Notes under the pieces: generated by a model
The model's input: only the letters and a program-made list of their open reading frames with translations
Database searches by the model: none
What the model was told of the DNA's origin: nothing
Made by a program: the position numbers and the translations under genes
From: Bacillota bacterium
GTDB lineage: Bacteria; Bacillota; Clostridia; Christensenellales; CAG-138
DNA length: 44,075 bases
Assembly (NCBI GenBank): GCA_023399275.1
Contig: JAEWQH010000010.1
Coordinates: 1-44,075, forward strand
Direction of reading: 5' to 3'
Part shown: positions 7,959 to 15,326 of the stretch, piece after piece
How the letters are laid out: the number at the start of each line of letters is the position of its first letter
How positions within the stretch are numbered: the first letter of the stretch is position 1

Positions 7959-9371
7959 TCAGCCCTCCGTAAAATAGCTCAGCAGCGGCCGCATCTTGTT
8001 GACGGTCTCGTCGAATTCGGCATCCGGATCGGAGTACTTCACGATTCCGCCGCCGGCGTATGCGCTGATGCTGTCGCCGTCTACCTTTGCGGTGCGGATC
8101 ACCAGCGCCGTGTCGGCCTCGCCTTCAAAGTTCCAGTAGCCGTAGACGCCGGTGAACTGTTCGCGCTCAAACGGCTCCGTCTGCGCCAGAATATGCTCCG
8201 TCGCATCCACCGGGATCCCCCAGATGGTCGCCGGCGGATAGATCGCGCCGATGATGTCGAAGCAGGAGACGCCCTCCTTGGTCTGAATCGAGATTTCGCT
8301 CTTGATGTGGAAGGCATAGGGCGTTTCGAGCACGGTCTTGTTCTTGTCGATGCGCACATCACCGATGTCCGCCCCCTCCAGCTGCGCCACCATGAAGTGG
8401 AGCGCGTGCTCGTGCTCGACGATGTCCTTGTTCGTGGACGTCAGCTCTTTTCGAACCCGCTCGTTCTCCGCCGCGTCCTCGGTCTTCTTCCGCGTGCCGG
8501 CGAGGGGTTTTGTCACGGCGGTTCTGCCCTGCTGCTTCATGATGATCTCGGGCGATATCCCCATCCAATACGCGCGCCCGCCTTGGCGGAAGAGGTAAAA
8601 ATACTCCTGAAAATACCGTTCGAGCAGATACGCCGCGTAGTCGAGCCGGTCGAAGGGCTCCGCCGTGGTCACGGTGCATTTTCGCGCTACGACGACCTTC
8701 TGCACCAGATCGCTCTTGAGCTTCTCCAGCACATCCGCCATGCGCAGCAGATACTGCTCCTTTCCGGGGAACTCCAGCTTGCTGGTGATGCGGCGAGGAG
8801 CGCGGCTTTCATACCGTACCTCTTCCGGCAGCGCAAGCTCCTGCGAGATCCCGCCCGCCTGAAACAGGCGAAAGCGTCCGTCTTTTCCAAAGAGCTCGAT
8901 CTGCGGCAGGCAGTAGTCGACGATCACCTGCGGCTCGTCGCCGAGGATGATGCTGTTTACCCCTCCCAGAAACGGCACAAGGCGAAACGCCGGCGGAAGC
9001 ATCTGCCCGATGCGCTCGCGCAGGCGGTTGCTCAGCGCAAACACCCGTGCAAACGGGATGCTCGAAAACGGCGTATCCGGTGTTTCCGAGAGGGTCTCCA
9101 CGGGTTCTCCGCAGACGTCGATCCGGCCGAGGATCCCGCTGCGCGAAACCAAAATCCGCATGCCGAGCAGCCGCCCGGCACCGCCGATCAGTACATCTTT
9201 TCCCTCGATGTCCATCGCGCGGAATACGGACTGGTAGTCTGCGCAGCAGAACGAGTCCGCGTGCTGCTTGAGCACTTCTTCCACCCATCGGGCCATGCCC
9301 AAGGCATCCACCCGGCAATCGACATCGGTCAGTCTGGCGTTTGTAAGAGCGTCGTTGTTCTTTCGTTCCAT
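7959..9371 (-). CDS. Chorismate-binding enzyme, isochorismate/salicylate synthase type (MenF-like)
   Basis: A 470-aa protein whose C-terminal half is the chorismate-binding (MST) fold. Lys225 in QKVVVAR aligns with the general-base Lys of MenF and salicylate synthases, the opposite choice to the Gln of the TrpE-like protein in this operon. GISPE (271-275), KPLAGTRKK (288-296), NKDIVEH (314-320), VIRTAK (424-429) and AGGGIVKYSDPDAEFDE are all recognisable, so the metal- and carboxylate-binding parts look intact. The product region reads YPPATIWGIP where MenF proteins have a 'P.P..gG.P' motif. The likely reaction is chorismate to isochorismate, or to salicylate if it also has lyase activity; this cannot be settled here. 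It is the first gene of the operon running to trpG. RBS AGGAAAG; ATG at 9369-9371. Confidence 0.82.
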   Translation of the reverse strand: MERKNNDALTNARLTDVDCRVDALGMARWVEEVLKQHADSFCCADYQSVFRAMDIEGKDVLIGGAGRLLGMRILVSRSGILGRIDVCGEPVETLSETPDTPFSSIPFARVFALSNRLRERIGQMLPPAFRLVPFLGGVNSIILGDEPQVIVDYCLPQIELFGKDGRFRLFQAGGISQELALPEEVRYESRAPRRITSKLEFPGKEQYLLRMADVLEKLKSDLVQKVVVARKCTVTTAEPFDRLDYAAYLLERYFQEYFYLFRQGGRAYWMGISPEIIMKQQGRTAVTKPLAGTRKKTEDAAENERVRKELTSTNKDIVEHEHALHFMVAQLEGADIGDVRIDKNKTVLETPYAFHIKSEISIQTKEGVSCFDIIGAIYPPATIWGIPVDATEHILAQTEPFEREQFTGVYGYWNFEGEADTALVIRTAKVDGDSISAYAGGGIVKYSDPDAEFDETVNKMRPLLSYFTEG

Positions 9372-9490
9372 GTTCTTTTCTTTCCTGCTTCGTTATTTCT
9401 TTCTATCAAAGATTTGAAATCCGGACGGAGCGCCCGGGAAAGGTCTGCTCATCTGCTGTTCCTTATTGTTTCTTTCTCTTGTATTACCAT

Positions 9491-9510
9491 GAAATACTAT
9501 ATATGATTTC
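9491..9510. promoter_or_regulatory. Operator-like dyad at the transcription start of the 9371 operon
   Basis: GAAATACTATATATGATTTC is a 20-bp dyad, mismatched only at symmetric positions 6-7 and 14-15. It begins just downstream of the minus-strand -10 box, where a repressor would block transcription. Its GAAAT/ATTTC arms are the same pentamers as in the 9630-9643 dyad, but in inverted order. A related TTTC-N6-GAAA element lies at 9568-9581. Confidence 0.5.
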
Positions 9511-9514
9511 CTAA

Positions 9515-9544
9515 AGCATAAGCGTTGGTTCCCGCGAATGTCAA
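9515..9544 (-). promoter_or_regulatory. Promoter for the isochorismate-synthase/importer/trpEG operon
   Basis: On the minus strand a perfect -35 TTGACA (9544-9539), an 18-bp spacer and TATGCT (9520-9515) form a good sigma-A promoter. It gives a leader of about 135 nt before the ATG at 9371. Confidence 0.65.
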
Positions 9545-9617
9545 CAGAGAAGTTAATAAATACTCACTTTCATCAGGGAAATCCATCGATTTTTGTATAT
9601 TCTCTGCGTGTTCCCGC

Positions 9618-9647
9618 TTGACAAGAAACTATTTCACGAAATAAAAT
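9618..9647 (+). promoter_or_regulatory. lacI-family gene promoter with embedded operator dyad
   Basis: TTGACA (9618-9623), an 18-bp spacer and TAAAAT (9642-9647). The spacer contains TATTTCACGAAATA (9630-9643), a 14-bp palindrome apart from its two central bases. A dyad between -35 and -10 is a classic site for autorepression by a LacI-type protein. A second start signal, TGA-TATACT (9674-9682, extended -10), lies closer to the gene. Confidence 0.6.
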
Positions 9648-9729
9648 TGTTTATCGAATCCCCTGCCTGTCCATGATATACTGATTTTGATGGTTTTCTA
9701 TTCTGATTTTGAAAGAGAGAAATGCCGCC

Positions 9730-10839
9730 ATGCCAAAACACAGCAAACCAAACATCCGCGAGGTCGCCGCGCGTGCCGGCGTATCCCCCGCAACGGCATC
9801 CCGCGCTCTGAACGGAAACACCGCCGTCGATGCGGAACTGGCGCAGCGCGTCTTTGCCGCGGCGCGCTCTTTGGGGTACCAGGTCGGCCGGGCCGCAGAG
9901 CGGCGGCAGAGCATCACGCTGATCCTGCCCGGCATTCGGGATACGTACTATTCGCACACCGCAACCGGCGTTATCGATGCCGCGAAGCGCGAAGGCTATC
10001 TCGTGAACGTCATGCTTTCGGACTCCGATCCCGACCAGGAGCTCGAGTGCCTGATTCGCGCGTGCGATCCAAACACGGCCGGCATCATCATCGCCCCGAT
10101 CACCGACCGCGACCCGCGCTCCGCCTCGCCGGCGCTGCGGCACACGCCCATCGTCGTCACGGGGCCGCGCTTCATCGCGGAGGGACTGATCCACGTCCAC
10201 CTGGATAACAACGAAGCCGCGTACTTATGCACCCGCTACCTGCTGCGGCTTGGGCGCAAGAACATCGCTCTCTTCATCCATTACTGGGCGGAGCACATCC
10301 ACAACTATGAGGACTTCATGAAGAAATATCAGTCCTCCAACCACGGCTGCTTCACTGCACACGACCGCTACGAAGGCTACTGCCGCGCGCTGAAGGAGGC
10401 GGGGCTGGAGCCGAACCCCTCCCTGCTGGCGTTCGGCGGCTTCAGCTATGAGTCGGGCTACTCCTGCGCACGGCAGCTGCTCGCTTCCGGCATCGACTTC
10501 GACGCGGTGATCGTACCGAACGACCGCTGCGGCGCGGGCATCCTCAACTCACTCCAGGAGCAGGGCTTCAACGTCCCCGGTCAGGTTTCGCTCGTGTGTT
10601 TGGATAGCGATCTGATCGCAAAGGTCATGTCGCCGCGGCTGACGAGCATCTCGTCCGTCGACTATGAGGTCGGCCAGCACTGCGCAAAGCAGCTCTTCCA
10701 CCTGATCAAGGGCGAACCTGCGCACGACGTAGAAATCGGCGCCAAACTGCAGATCAAGAACTCCACGCAGCATATCTCCTACAACACCGCGGTCTCCGTT
10801 GCAGGGAGCGCCCCGACCGGCGATCACCCCCGCCTGTAA
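9730..10839 (+). CDS. LacI-family transcriptional regulator
   Basis: A 369-aa protein. Residues 6-60 form the LacI helix-turn-helix and hinge helix (IREVAARAGVSPATASRALN). The rest is a periplasmic-binding-protein-like ligand domain, ending with the usual DLIAKVMSPRLTSISSVDYEVGQ segment. The start chosen is ATG 9730, 9 bases after GAGAGA. A TTG at 9709 in the same frame has no ribosome site. It is the only plus-strand gene in the cluster and is divergent from the isochorismate-synthase/importer operon. It also converges on the ThDP/TIM-barrel operon. It most likely represses the flanking operons until a cyclitol- or sugar-like effector is present (inference). Confidence 0.93.
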   Translation: MPKHSKPNIREVAARAGVSPATASRALNGNTAVDAELAQRVFAAARSLGYQVGRAAERRQSITLILPGIRDTYYSHTATGVIDAAKREGYLVNVMLSDSDPDQELECLIRACDPNTAGIIIAPITDRDPRSASPALRHTPIVVTGPRFIAEGLIHVHLDNNEAAYLCTRYLLRLGRKNIALFIHYWAEHIHNYEDFMKKYQSSNHGCFTAHDRYEGYCRALKEAGLEPNPSLLAFGGFSYESGYSCARQLLASGIDFDAVIVPNDRCGAGILNSLQEQGFNVPGQVSLVCLDSDLIAKVMSPRLTSISSVDYEVGQHCAKQLFHLIKGEPAHDVEIGAKLQIKNSTQHISYNTAVSVAGSAPTGDHPRL

Positions 10840-10855
10840 CCCGGGATGCATCCCT

Positions 10856-10901
10856 GCGCGCCATCTTCACCGGGTGCCGCCCTGTGCGCGCCCGTTTTTT
10901 T
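10856..10901 (+). terminator. Intrinsic terminator after the lacI-family gene
   Basis: GCGCGC (10856-10861) pairs with GCGCGC (10886-10891) around a GC-rich middle, followed by CCCG and a seven-T run (10895-10901). A perfect palindrome, GGGATGCATCCC (10843-10854), sits between the stop codon and this hairpin. Confidence 0.7.
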
Positions 10902-10902
10902 G

Positions 10903-11724
10903 TTATGCGACCGCGTGCGTCTTTAGGTATGCCTTTGCCGTCTCGAGGCATAGCCGCGCGTGCCCTTCCGCGCCATACTGCTCCATGAGCCTGAGATTGG
11001 GCAGCTCGATCGAGATCGGAATCTCAGGCATCGCCCGCACATAGCCGGCGATGTCGATGCCGCCCATGCCCGCATATTCGCGTGCCTCGCGCGCGACGCG
11101 CAGCATCTCCGGGTGGTCGATCGTCTCCGGAATCTCGGCCGGCCCGTCGCACAGGTGCATCATGTTGAAATACCGGCCCGGGTATGCGCGCACCTCATCG
11201 GGGGTCACGCGGGAACGGTGCGCGTGCAGCGTGTCCATCATGCAGTACAGATTCGGCCGCTGCAGCGCGTCGATCAGCGCGACGTCCTCCTTGAGATTGC
11301 GAATGCCCGCCCACGTCAAAAACTCGATATGATACGTCAGGCCATATCGGGCCGCCATGTCCGCCACCTTCGCAACGGTCTTTGTGTAGTACGCGGAGTC
11401 CCTGCTCCAGACGCTCCCGAGCACCGCCTGCGCACCCAACTCGGCCGCTTTTTCAAACGCGGGTTCATATGCGTCTACATCGAGGTCCTCGCGCACGCGC
11501 GCCAGCTCGATATCCAAAATCGACATGTCATAGTCCGACAGCGCCTTCTTCACGTCTGCAAACAACCGCGGGTCGCTCTGCAGCCGAAACTCCGGCTCGC
11601 CGGGCAGCCCGAGCGGTATCGTCCGCAGCCCGACGTAGTCGTAGCCGCATTCGGCCGCAATGCGGATCTGATTGACCGGGTCCACGCCGGGTATCGTTAA
11701 ATATGCAAGTGAAAATTTTCTCAT
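10903..11724 (-). CDS. Sugar-phosphate isomerase/epimerase-fold TIM barrel (dehydroshikimate-dehydratase-like candidate)
   Basis: A 273-aa protein of the xylose-isomerase-like TIM-barrel superfamily (AP endonuclease 2 fold). The usual metal ligands can be placed: Glu134 (YHIEF), Asp164 and His167 (MMDTLHAH), His190 (NMMHLCDG) and Glu240 (ISIEL). The superfamily includes IolE/IolI of inositol catabolism and the 3-dehydroshikimate dehydratases AsbF and QsuB. Given its operon with aroD and aroE relatives, dehydroshikimate dehydration to protocatechuate, or isomerisation of a related cyclitol, is the best guess, but this is inference. The start is ATG 11722-11724 (MRKFSLAYL) with AAGGAT upstream; the longer frame has no ribosome site. 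It is the last gene of the eight-gene operon, 43 bp after the ThDP enzyme. Confidence 0.75.
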   Translation of the reverse strand: MRKFSLAYLTIPGVDPVNQIRIAAECGYDYVGLRTIPLGLPGEPEFRLQSDPRLFADVKKALSDYDMSILDIELARVREDLDVDAYEPAFEKAAELGAQAVLGSVWSRDSAYYTKTVAKVADMAARYGLTYHIEFLTWAGIRNLKEDVALIDALQRPNLYCMMDTLHAHRSRVTPDEVRAYPGRYFNMMHLCDGPAEIPETIDHPEMLRVAREAREYAGMGGIDIAGYVRAMPEIPISIELPNLRLMEQYGAEGHARLCLETAKAYLKTHAVA

Positions 11725-11767
11725 AGCAGCAATCCTTTCCCGCTCTCGGTCGACGGCGCCGCGCGCA

Positions 11768-13585
11768 TCAGCGATGAGACGCGCCGTGCGAAGGTGCACG
11801 GTAGTTTCCGTCCGCATCCGGCACCACGCGGCCCTGGCGGATATTGTCCTTTGGGGTGTAGATGTCATTGATGTTCCAGCAGCCCGGGGTCGGTACGGCG
11901 ATGTTCTCCATCGGCACATCCAGCAGATACGGCCGGTTGGACGCGACCGCGCGCTCGAGCGCACCCTTGAACGCATCCGCGCTTTCGATGCGCTCGGCCT
12001 CTATGCCGTAGCCGCGCGCAACGGCCGCCCAGTCCGGCGAATACGGCTTTCCGTCCGGAGTGGAAAACGTGGTGCCGAAGCGCGTGCCATAGTTGCTGTA
12101 TTCCAGCCCGGCTATGGTGCCGTATGCGGCGTTGTTCATCACGACCCAGATCACGGCGATACCGGCCTCCATCGACGTTGCAATGCAGGACGGATTGGTT
12201 CCGAATCCCCCGTCCCCGACGAGCGCGAGCACCACTTTCTCCGGCGCGGCGAGCTTGCCGCCGAGGATGGCGGATGCGCCGAACCCCATCGTCGCCAGTC
12301 CGGAGCTGTGGTGGATGGACCCGGGCACAGTGATGTCAAACTGCTGCGCGACGCCGTTTTTATTCCAGCCGACGTCGGTAAAGATCAACGCGTCTTCCGG
12401 TACCGTTTCCTTTACGTCCCGCAGGATGCGCTGCGGCGTCATGGGATACCGCCCGTCTGCGGCGATGCTTTCGTTTGAGCGGCGGAACGCGGCCTTCTCC
12501 TGCGCAATCCGATCGCGCAGGGCGGGGTTTTGCTTCCCTTCGGGGCAGAGACGCGTTATCTCATCCAGAATGGCCTGCAACGCCTGGCGCACATCGGCCA
12601 CCGCGCCGATCTCCACGGGGTAGTTTCTGCCGATCTCCTCCGGATTTGTGTCGATCTGCAGAAACGCCGTGTTTTGCGGGTCAAACGTCACGCCGGGGTA
12701 CCAGCTCGAACTGTCCGCCTCTGCAAAGCGCGTGCCAAGACCGAGGATCACATCCGCGCCGCGCGTCATCTCGTGCGTAAACTGCAGCCCCCAAAATCCG
12801 GTTTGCCCGATCATCAGCGGATGTGTATCCGGCAGGCATCCGTGACCCATCAGCGTGCGCGAAACCGGGATGTCGAGGTGCTCGCACAGCGCGGCGAGCT
12901 CCGCGCTCGCCCCGGCGAGCAGCACGCCGCCGCCGGCGTGGATCAGCGGACTGCGCGCCTCCAGCAGACGCTTTGCGATCTTCTGCGCCGCCTCCGGCGC
13001 AAGCCCCGGCCGGTAGGTCTCGCGGCTGTCGCGATAGGTCCGTGCAAAGAGCGATTCGTCGAGCTTGCAAGAAAACATGTCCATCGGCATGTCGATCAGC
13101 ACCGGGCCGGGCCGTCCGCTCTCGGCAAGCCGAAACGCCTTATCCAAGATCTCGGGAATCAGCTCCGGCGTATCCACACGCCACGCGCGCTTGACCACCG
13201 GGCGCAGGAGCTCATACTGCGCGCCGTCGGCATGCAGATTGACCTCCTGATGTGGGTGCTTGCCATAGTAGTAGCTCGGCACGTCCCCCGCGATCACCAC
13301 GAGCGGGATCGAATCGAGCGCGGCGTTGGCAACGCCTGTCACCACGTTCGCAATCCCGGGCCCGAGGTGGCAGAGCAGCACGCCTGCCTTGCGCTTGACG
13401 CGGGCATAGCCATCCGCAGCGGTGGCCGCCACCTGCTCGTGGCGCGTGGAGATGTACCGGATCTTTTTACTCCGCGAAAGCGCGTCCAAAAACCCGATCA
13501 CGGTGTGGCCGCAGAGTCCGAAGACGTGCTCTACGCCCCTGCGCTCAAGATAGTCCACCATCAAGTCCGAAACTAGTTTTTGCAT
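11768..13585 (-). CDS. Thiamine-diphosphate-dependent enzyme, acetolactate-synthase-like
   Basis: A 605-aa protein with the three domains of the acetolactate synthase/decarboxylase family: PYR domain (1-170) with catalytic Glu50 in RHEQVAATAADGYAR, central domain (190-330), and PP domain (380-570) with the ThDP/Mg motif GDG (457-459) ending in NN (484-485). It makes or breaks C-C bonds next to a keto group. Family relatives include acetolactate synthase, 2-hydroxyacyl-CoA lyase, sulfoacetaldehyde acetyltransferase and the ring-opening IolD. No regulatory subunit or branched-chain genes are nearby, so ordinary valine synthesis is unlikely. Its start overlaps the end of the lyase gene by 13 bases, with AAGGAGGG upstream. 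A ring-opening or acyl-transfer step on a diketone made by the cluster is possible (inference). Confidence 0.85.
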   Translation of the reverse strand: MQKLVSDLMVDYLERRGVEHVFGLCGHTVIGFLDALSRSKKIRYISTRHEQVAATAADGYARVKRKAGVLLCHLGPGIANVVTGVANAALDSIPLVVIAGDVPSYYYGKHPHQEVNLHADGAQYELLRPVVKRAWRVDTPELIPEILDKAFRLAESGRPGPVLIDMPMDMFSCKLDESLFARTYRDSRETYRPGLAPEAAQKIAKRLLEARSPLIHAGGGVLLAGASAELAALCEHLDIPVSRTLMGHGCLPDTHPLMIGQTGFWGLQFTHEMTRGADVILGLGTRFAEADSSSWYPGVTFDPQNTAFLQIDTNPEEIGRNYPVEIGAVADVRQALQAILDEITRLCPEGKQNPALRDRIAQEKAAFRRSNESIAADGRYPMTPQRILRDVKETVPEDALIFTDVGWNKNGVAQQFDITVPGSIHHSSGLATMGFGASAILGGKLAAPEKVVLALVGDGGFGTNPSCIATSMEAGIAVIWVVMNNAAYGTIAGLEYSNYGTRFGTTFSTPDGKPYSPDWAAVARGYGIEAERIESADAFKGALERAVASNRPYLLDVPMENIAVPTPGCWNINDIYTPKDNIRQGRVVPDADGNYRAPSHGASHR

Positions 13586-14511
13586 GCGCCCTCCTTCTGG
13601 TTCCCTTCACACGCGCCGCCACGCGCGATGACGTCGAGCATGTAGCTCGCGCTGTGGCCGAAATACGCCGCCGCCGTCTGCCCGGCCCGAATGCAGGCGT
13701 CCCAATCGACGCCGGTTTCGATCCCCATCCCGCCGAGCATGTGCACAACGTCCTCCGTCGCCACATTTCCCGCAGCGCCCGGCACAAACGGGCAGCCGCC
13801 GAGCCCGGCAAACGATGCGTCGAAATGCGTGATACCTTCCTCCAGCGCCGCAAAGATATTGGCCAGCGCCAGTCCGCGCGTGTTGTGGAAGTGCATCCAA
13901 AGCATCACGCCGGGAAACGCCTGCCGAACGCGGGCGCAAAGCGCGCGCACCTGTGTCGGAACGGCAAGCCCCGCGGTATCGGACAGCGAAATCTCCTCCA
14001 CGCCGATGGTCCGATACGCTTCCACGAGATCGAGCACATCCTCCGGCTCGATCCGCTCCTCCCAGGGAGAGCCAAACGGCATCGAGATGGAGCCGGAGAG
14101 CGCGATGCCCGCGGCCTTCGCCGCTTGTTCGCATTCGGCAAACCGCGCTACGCTCTCCCGCGGCGTGCAGTTGAGGTTTCTTTTGTTGTGTACCGCACTG
14201 GCCGAGACGTTGAGCTTGATCTTTTTGCAGCCGCATTGCCGCGCCCGCTCGACGCCTTTTACGTTTGCAACCAGCGCGCGCAGTTCCACGCCCGGCACAT
14301 CCCGAAACGCCTCAAACAACGCGTCCGTATCCGCCATCTGCGGCACGGCCTTGGGGCTGACAAACGAACCGAGCTCGACCACTTGAAATCCCGCGGCGAC
14401 CACCGCGTGAGCCAGCGCGGCCTTCTGCTCAAAGGAGAGCAGGCGCGCTTCGCTCTGCAGGCCGTCGCGCAGGCCCACCTCGCACAAAACGGCGCGGTTT
14501 GGCAGGTTCAT
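13573..14511 (-). CDS. HMG-CoA-lyase-like enzyme (DRE-TIM metallolyase)
   Basis: A 312-aa TIM-barrel lyase. It shows RDGLQ (15-19), FVSPKAVPQMAD (50-61), the metal-binding HFHN (207-210) and the family signature FAGLGGCPF with catalytic Cys240, followed by PGAAGNVATED. Family members cleave or form 3-hydroxy-3-methylglutaryl-CoA and similar branched acyl-CoAs. The usual HxHD reads HxHN, as in some bacterial HMGL-like proteins. No leucine-catabolism genes are near, so the substrate is probably not HMG-CoA itself. With the CoA-acylating aldehyde dehydrogenase and the ThDP enzyme it could process ring-derived acyl-CoA (inference). The ATG at 14509-14511 has GGAGAG upstream; it lies 13 bases after aroD. 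Confidence 0.85.
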   Translation of the reverse strand: MNLPNRAVLCEVGLRDGLQSEARLLSFEQKAALAHAVVAAGFQVVELGSFVSPKAVPQMADTDALFEAFRDVPGVELRALVANVKGVERARQCGCKKIKLNVSASAVHNKRNLNCTPRESVARFAECEQAAKAAGIALSGSISMPFGSPWEERIEPEDVLDLVEAYRTIGVEEISLSDTAGLAVPTQVRALCARVRQAFPGVMLWMHFHNTRGLALANIFAALEEGITHFDASFAGLGGCPFVPGAAGNVATEDVVHMLGGMGIETGVDWDACIRAGQTAAAYFGHSASYMLDVIARGGACEGNQKEGACKN

Positions 14512-14524
14512 AAACGTCTCTCCT

Positions 14525-15289
14525 TCACATCGAGCGATGGACGATATCCAGCACGGTCTTGAGCTCGCCCACAGGGATCTGGCCGGGCGCGGATGTGCTG
14601 CCGATCGCACCGAAGGTCATGGCCGAGCCAAACGCCTCGCCGGCGACCCGGCTGACGACGCCCATGCCGGACATGGACATCGCGATGATCGGCTTTTGCG
14701 CGTAGACTGTCGCCATCTCGTTGACCGCCGTCATCAGCGTGAGCACATCCGTCATGCTCTGCGGCATCACGGCGATCTTGAGCACGTCCGCGTGCATAGC
14801 CTGCATCTTTTGCAGCCGGCGGACGATCTCTTCCTTCCCAGGCGTCTTGTGAAAATCGTGGTTGGAGGCAACGACGAGCGCGCCCTTTTCATGCGCGTCT
14901 GCTATGATGCGCTCCGCCAGCGCGTCGCCGGCCATGATCTCGAGATCGACGGCGTCGGCATATCCGCTCTGCGCCGCCGCACCGTTGAGCGCGGCATACG
15001 CCTCCGGCTCGATCCGCTTTGAGCCGCCTTCATTGGCGGTTCGAAAGGTGAAGAGCAGCGGGATCTTGCCCAGCGCTCGGTTGACCTGCTCCAGCGTGGC
15101 GTTCACCGCGGCAAGGTCGAACACGTCCTCGAAAAAGTCCGCGCGCCACTCCACCATATCCACGTCGTACCCGGCGATCTCCTGCGCCTTTGCCAGGATC
15201 GCTTCGGCACTCGTTTCGACGATGGGGACGATGACCCACGGCTTTCCGCCGCCGAGCTTTCTGCCCCGGATTGTAACTGTCTGCTGCAT
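14525..15289 (-). CDS. aroD: 3-dehydroquinate dehydratase, type I
   Basis: A 254-aa protein that interconverts 3-dehydroquinate and 3-dehydroshikimate through a Schiff base. All key residues are visible: Lys171 (DVLKIAVMP) forms the imine, His144 (SNHDFHKTP) is the acid/base, Arg48 lies in EWRADFFE, Glu117 in DLEIM, Arg214 in VVSRVAG, and Gln237 in GSTSAPGQIP. It therefore looks fully canonical, unlike the other shikimate-type proteins of the operon. It lies between the aldehyde dehydrogenase (37 bp upstream) and the lyase (13 bp downstream). GAGGAGAT precedes the ATG. The type I enzyme can serve either biosynthesis or quinate breakdown. Confidence 0.95.
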   Translation of the reverse strand: MQQTVTIRGRKLGGGKPWVIVPIVETSAEAILAKAQEIAGYDVDMVEWRADFFEDVFDLAAVNATLEQVNRALGKIPLLFTFRTANEGGSKRIEPEAYAALNGAAAQSGYADAVDLEIMAGDALAERIIADAHEKGALVVASNHDFHKTPGKEEIVRRLQKMQAMHADVLKIAVMPQSMTDVLTLMTAVNEMATVYAQKPIIAMSMSGMGVVSRVAGEAFGSAMTFGAIGSTSAPGQIPVGELKTVLDIVHRSM

Positions 15290-15326
15290 GGTATCTCCTC
15301 TTGCCTCTCTGCTGCTCGGCGGATTG

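Noticed and set aside
11725..11976. Longer N-terminus for the TIM-barrel gene
   Set aside because: The extra residues lie inside the ThDP gene, have no family match, and the ATG at 11724 has a ribosome site.
11768..13585. MenD as the identity of the ThDP enzyme, paired with the isochorismate-type enzyme
   Set aside because: The sequence follows the acetolactate synthase layout and MenD signatures are not visible; no other men genes are present.
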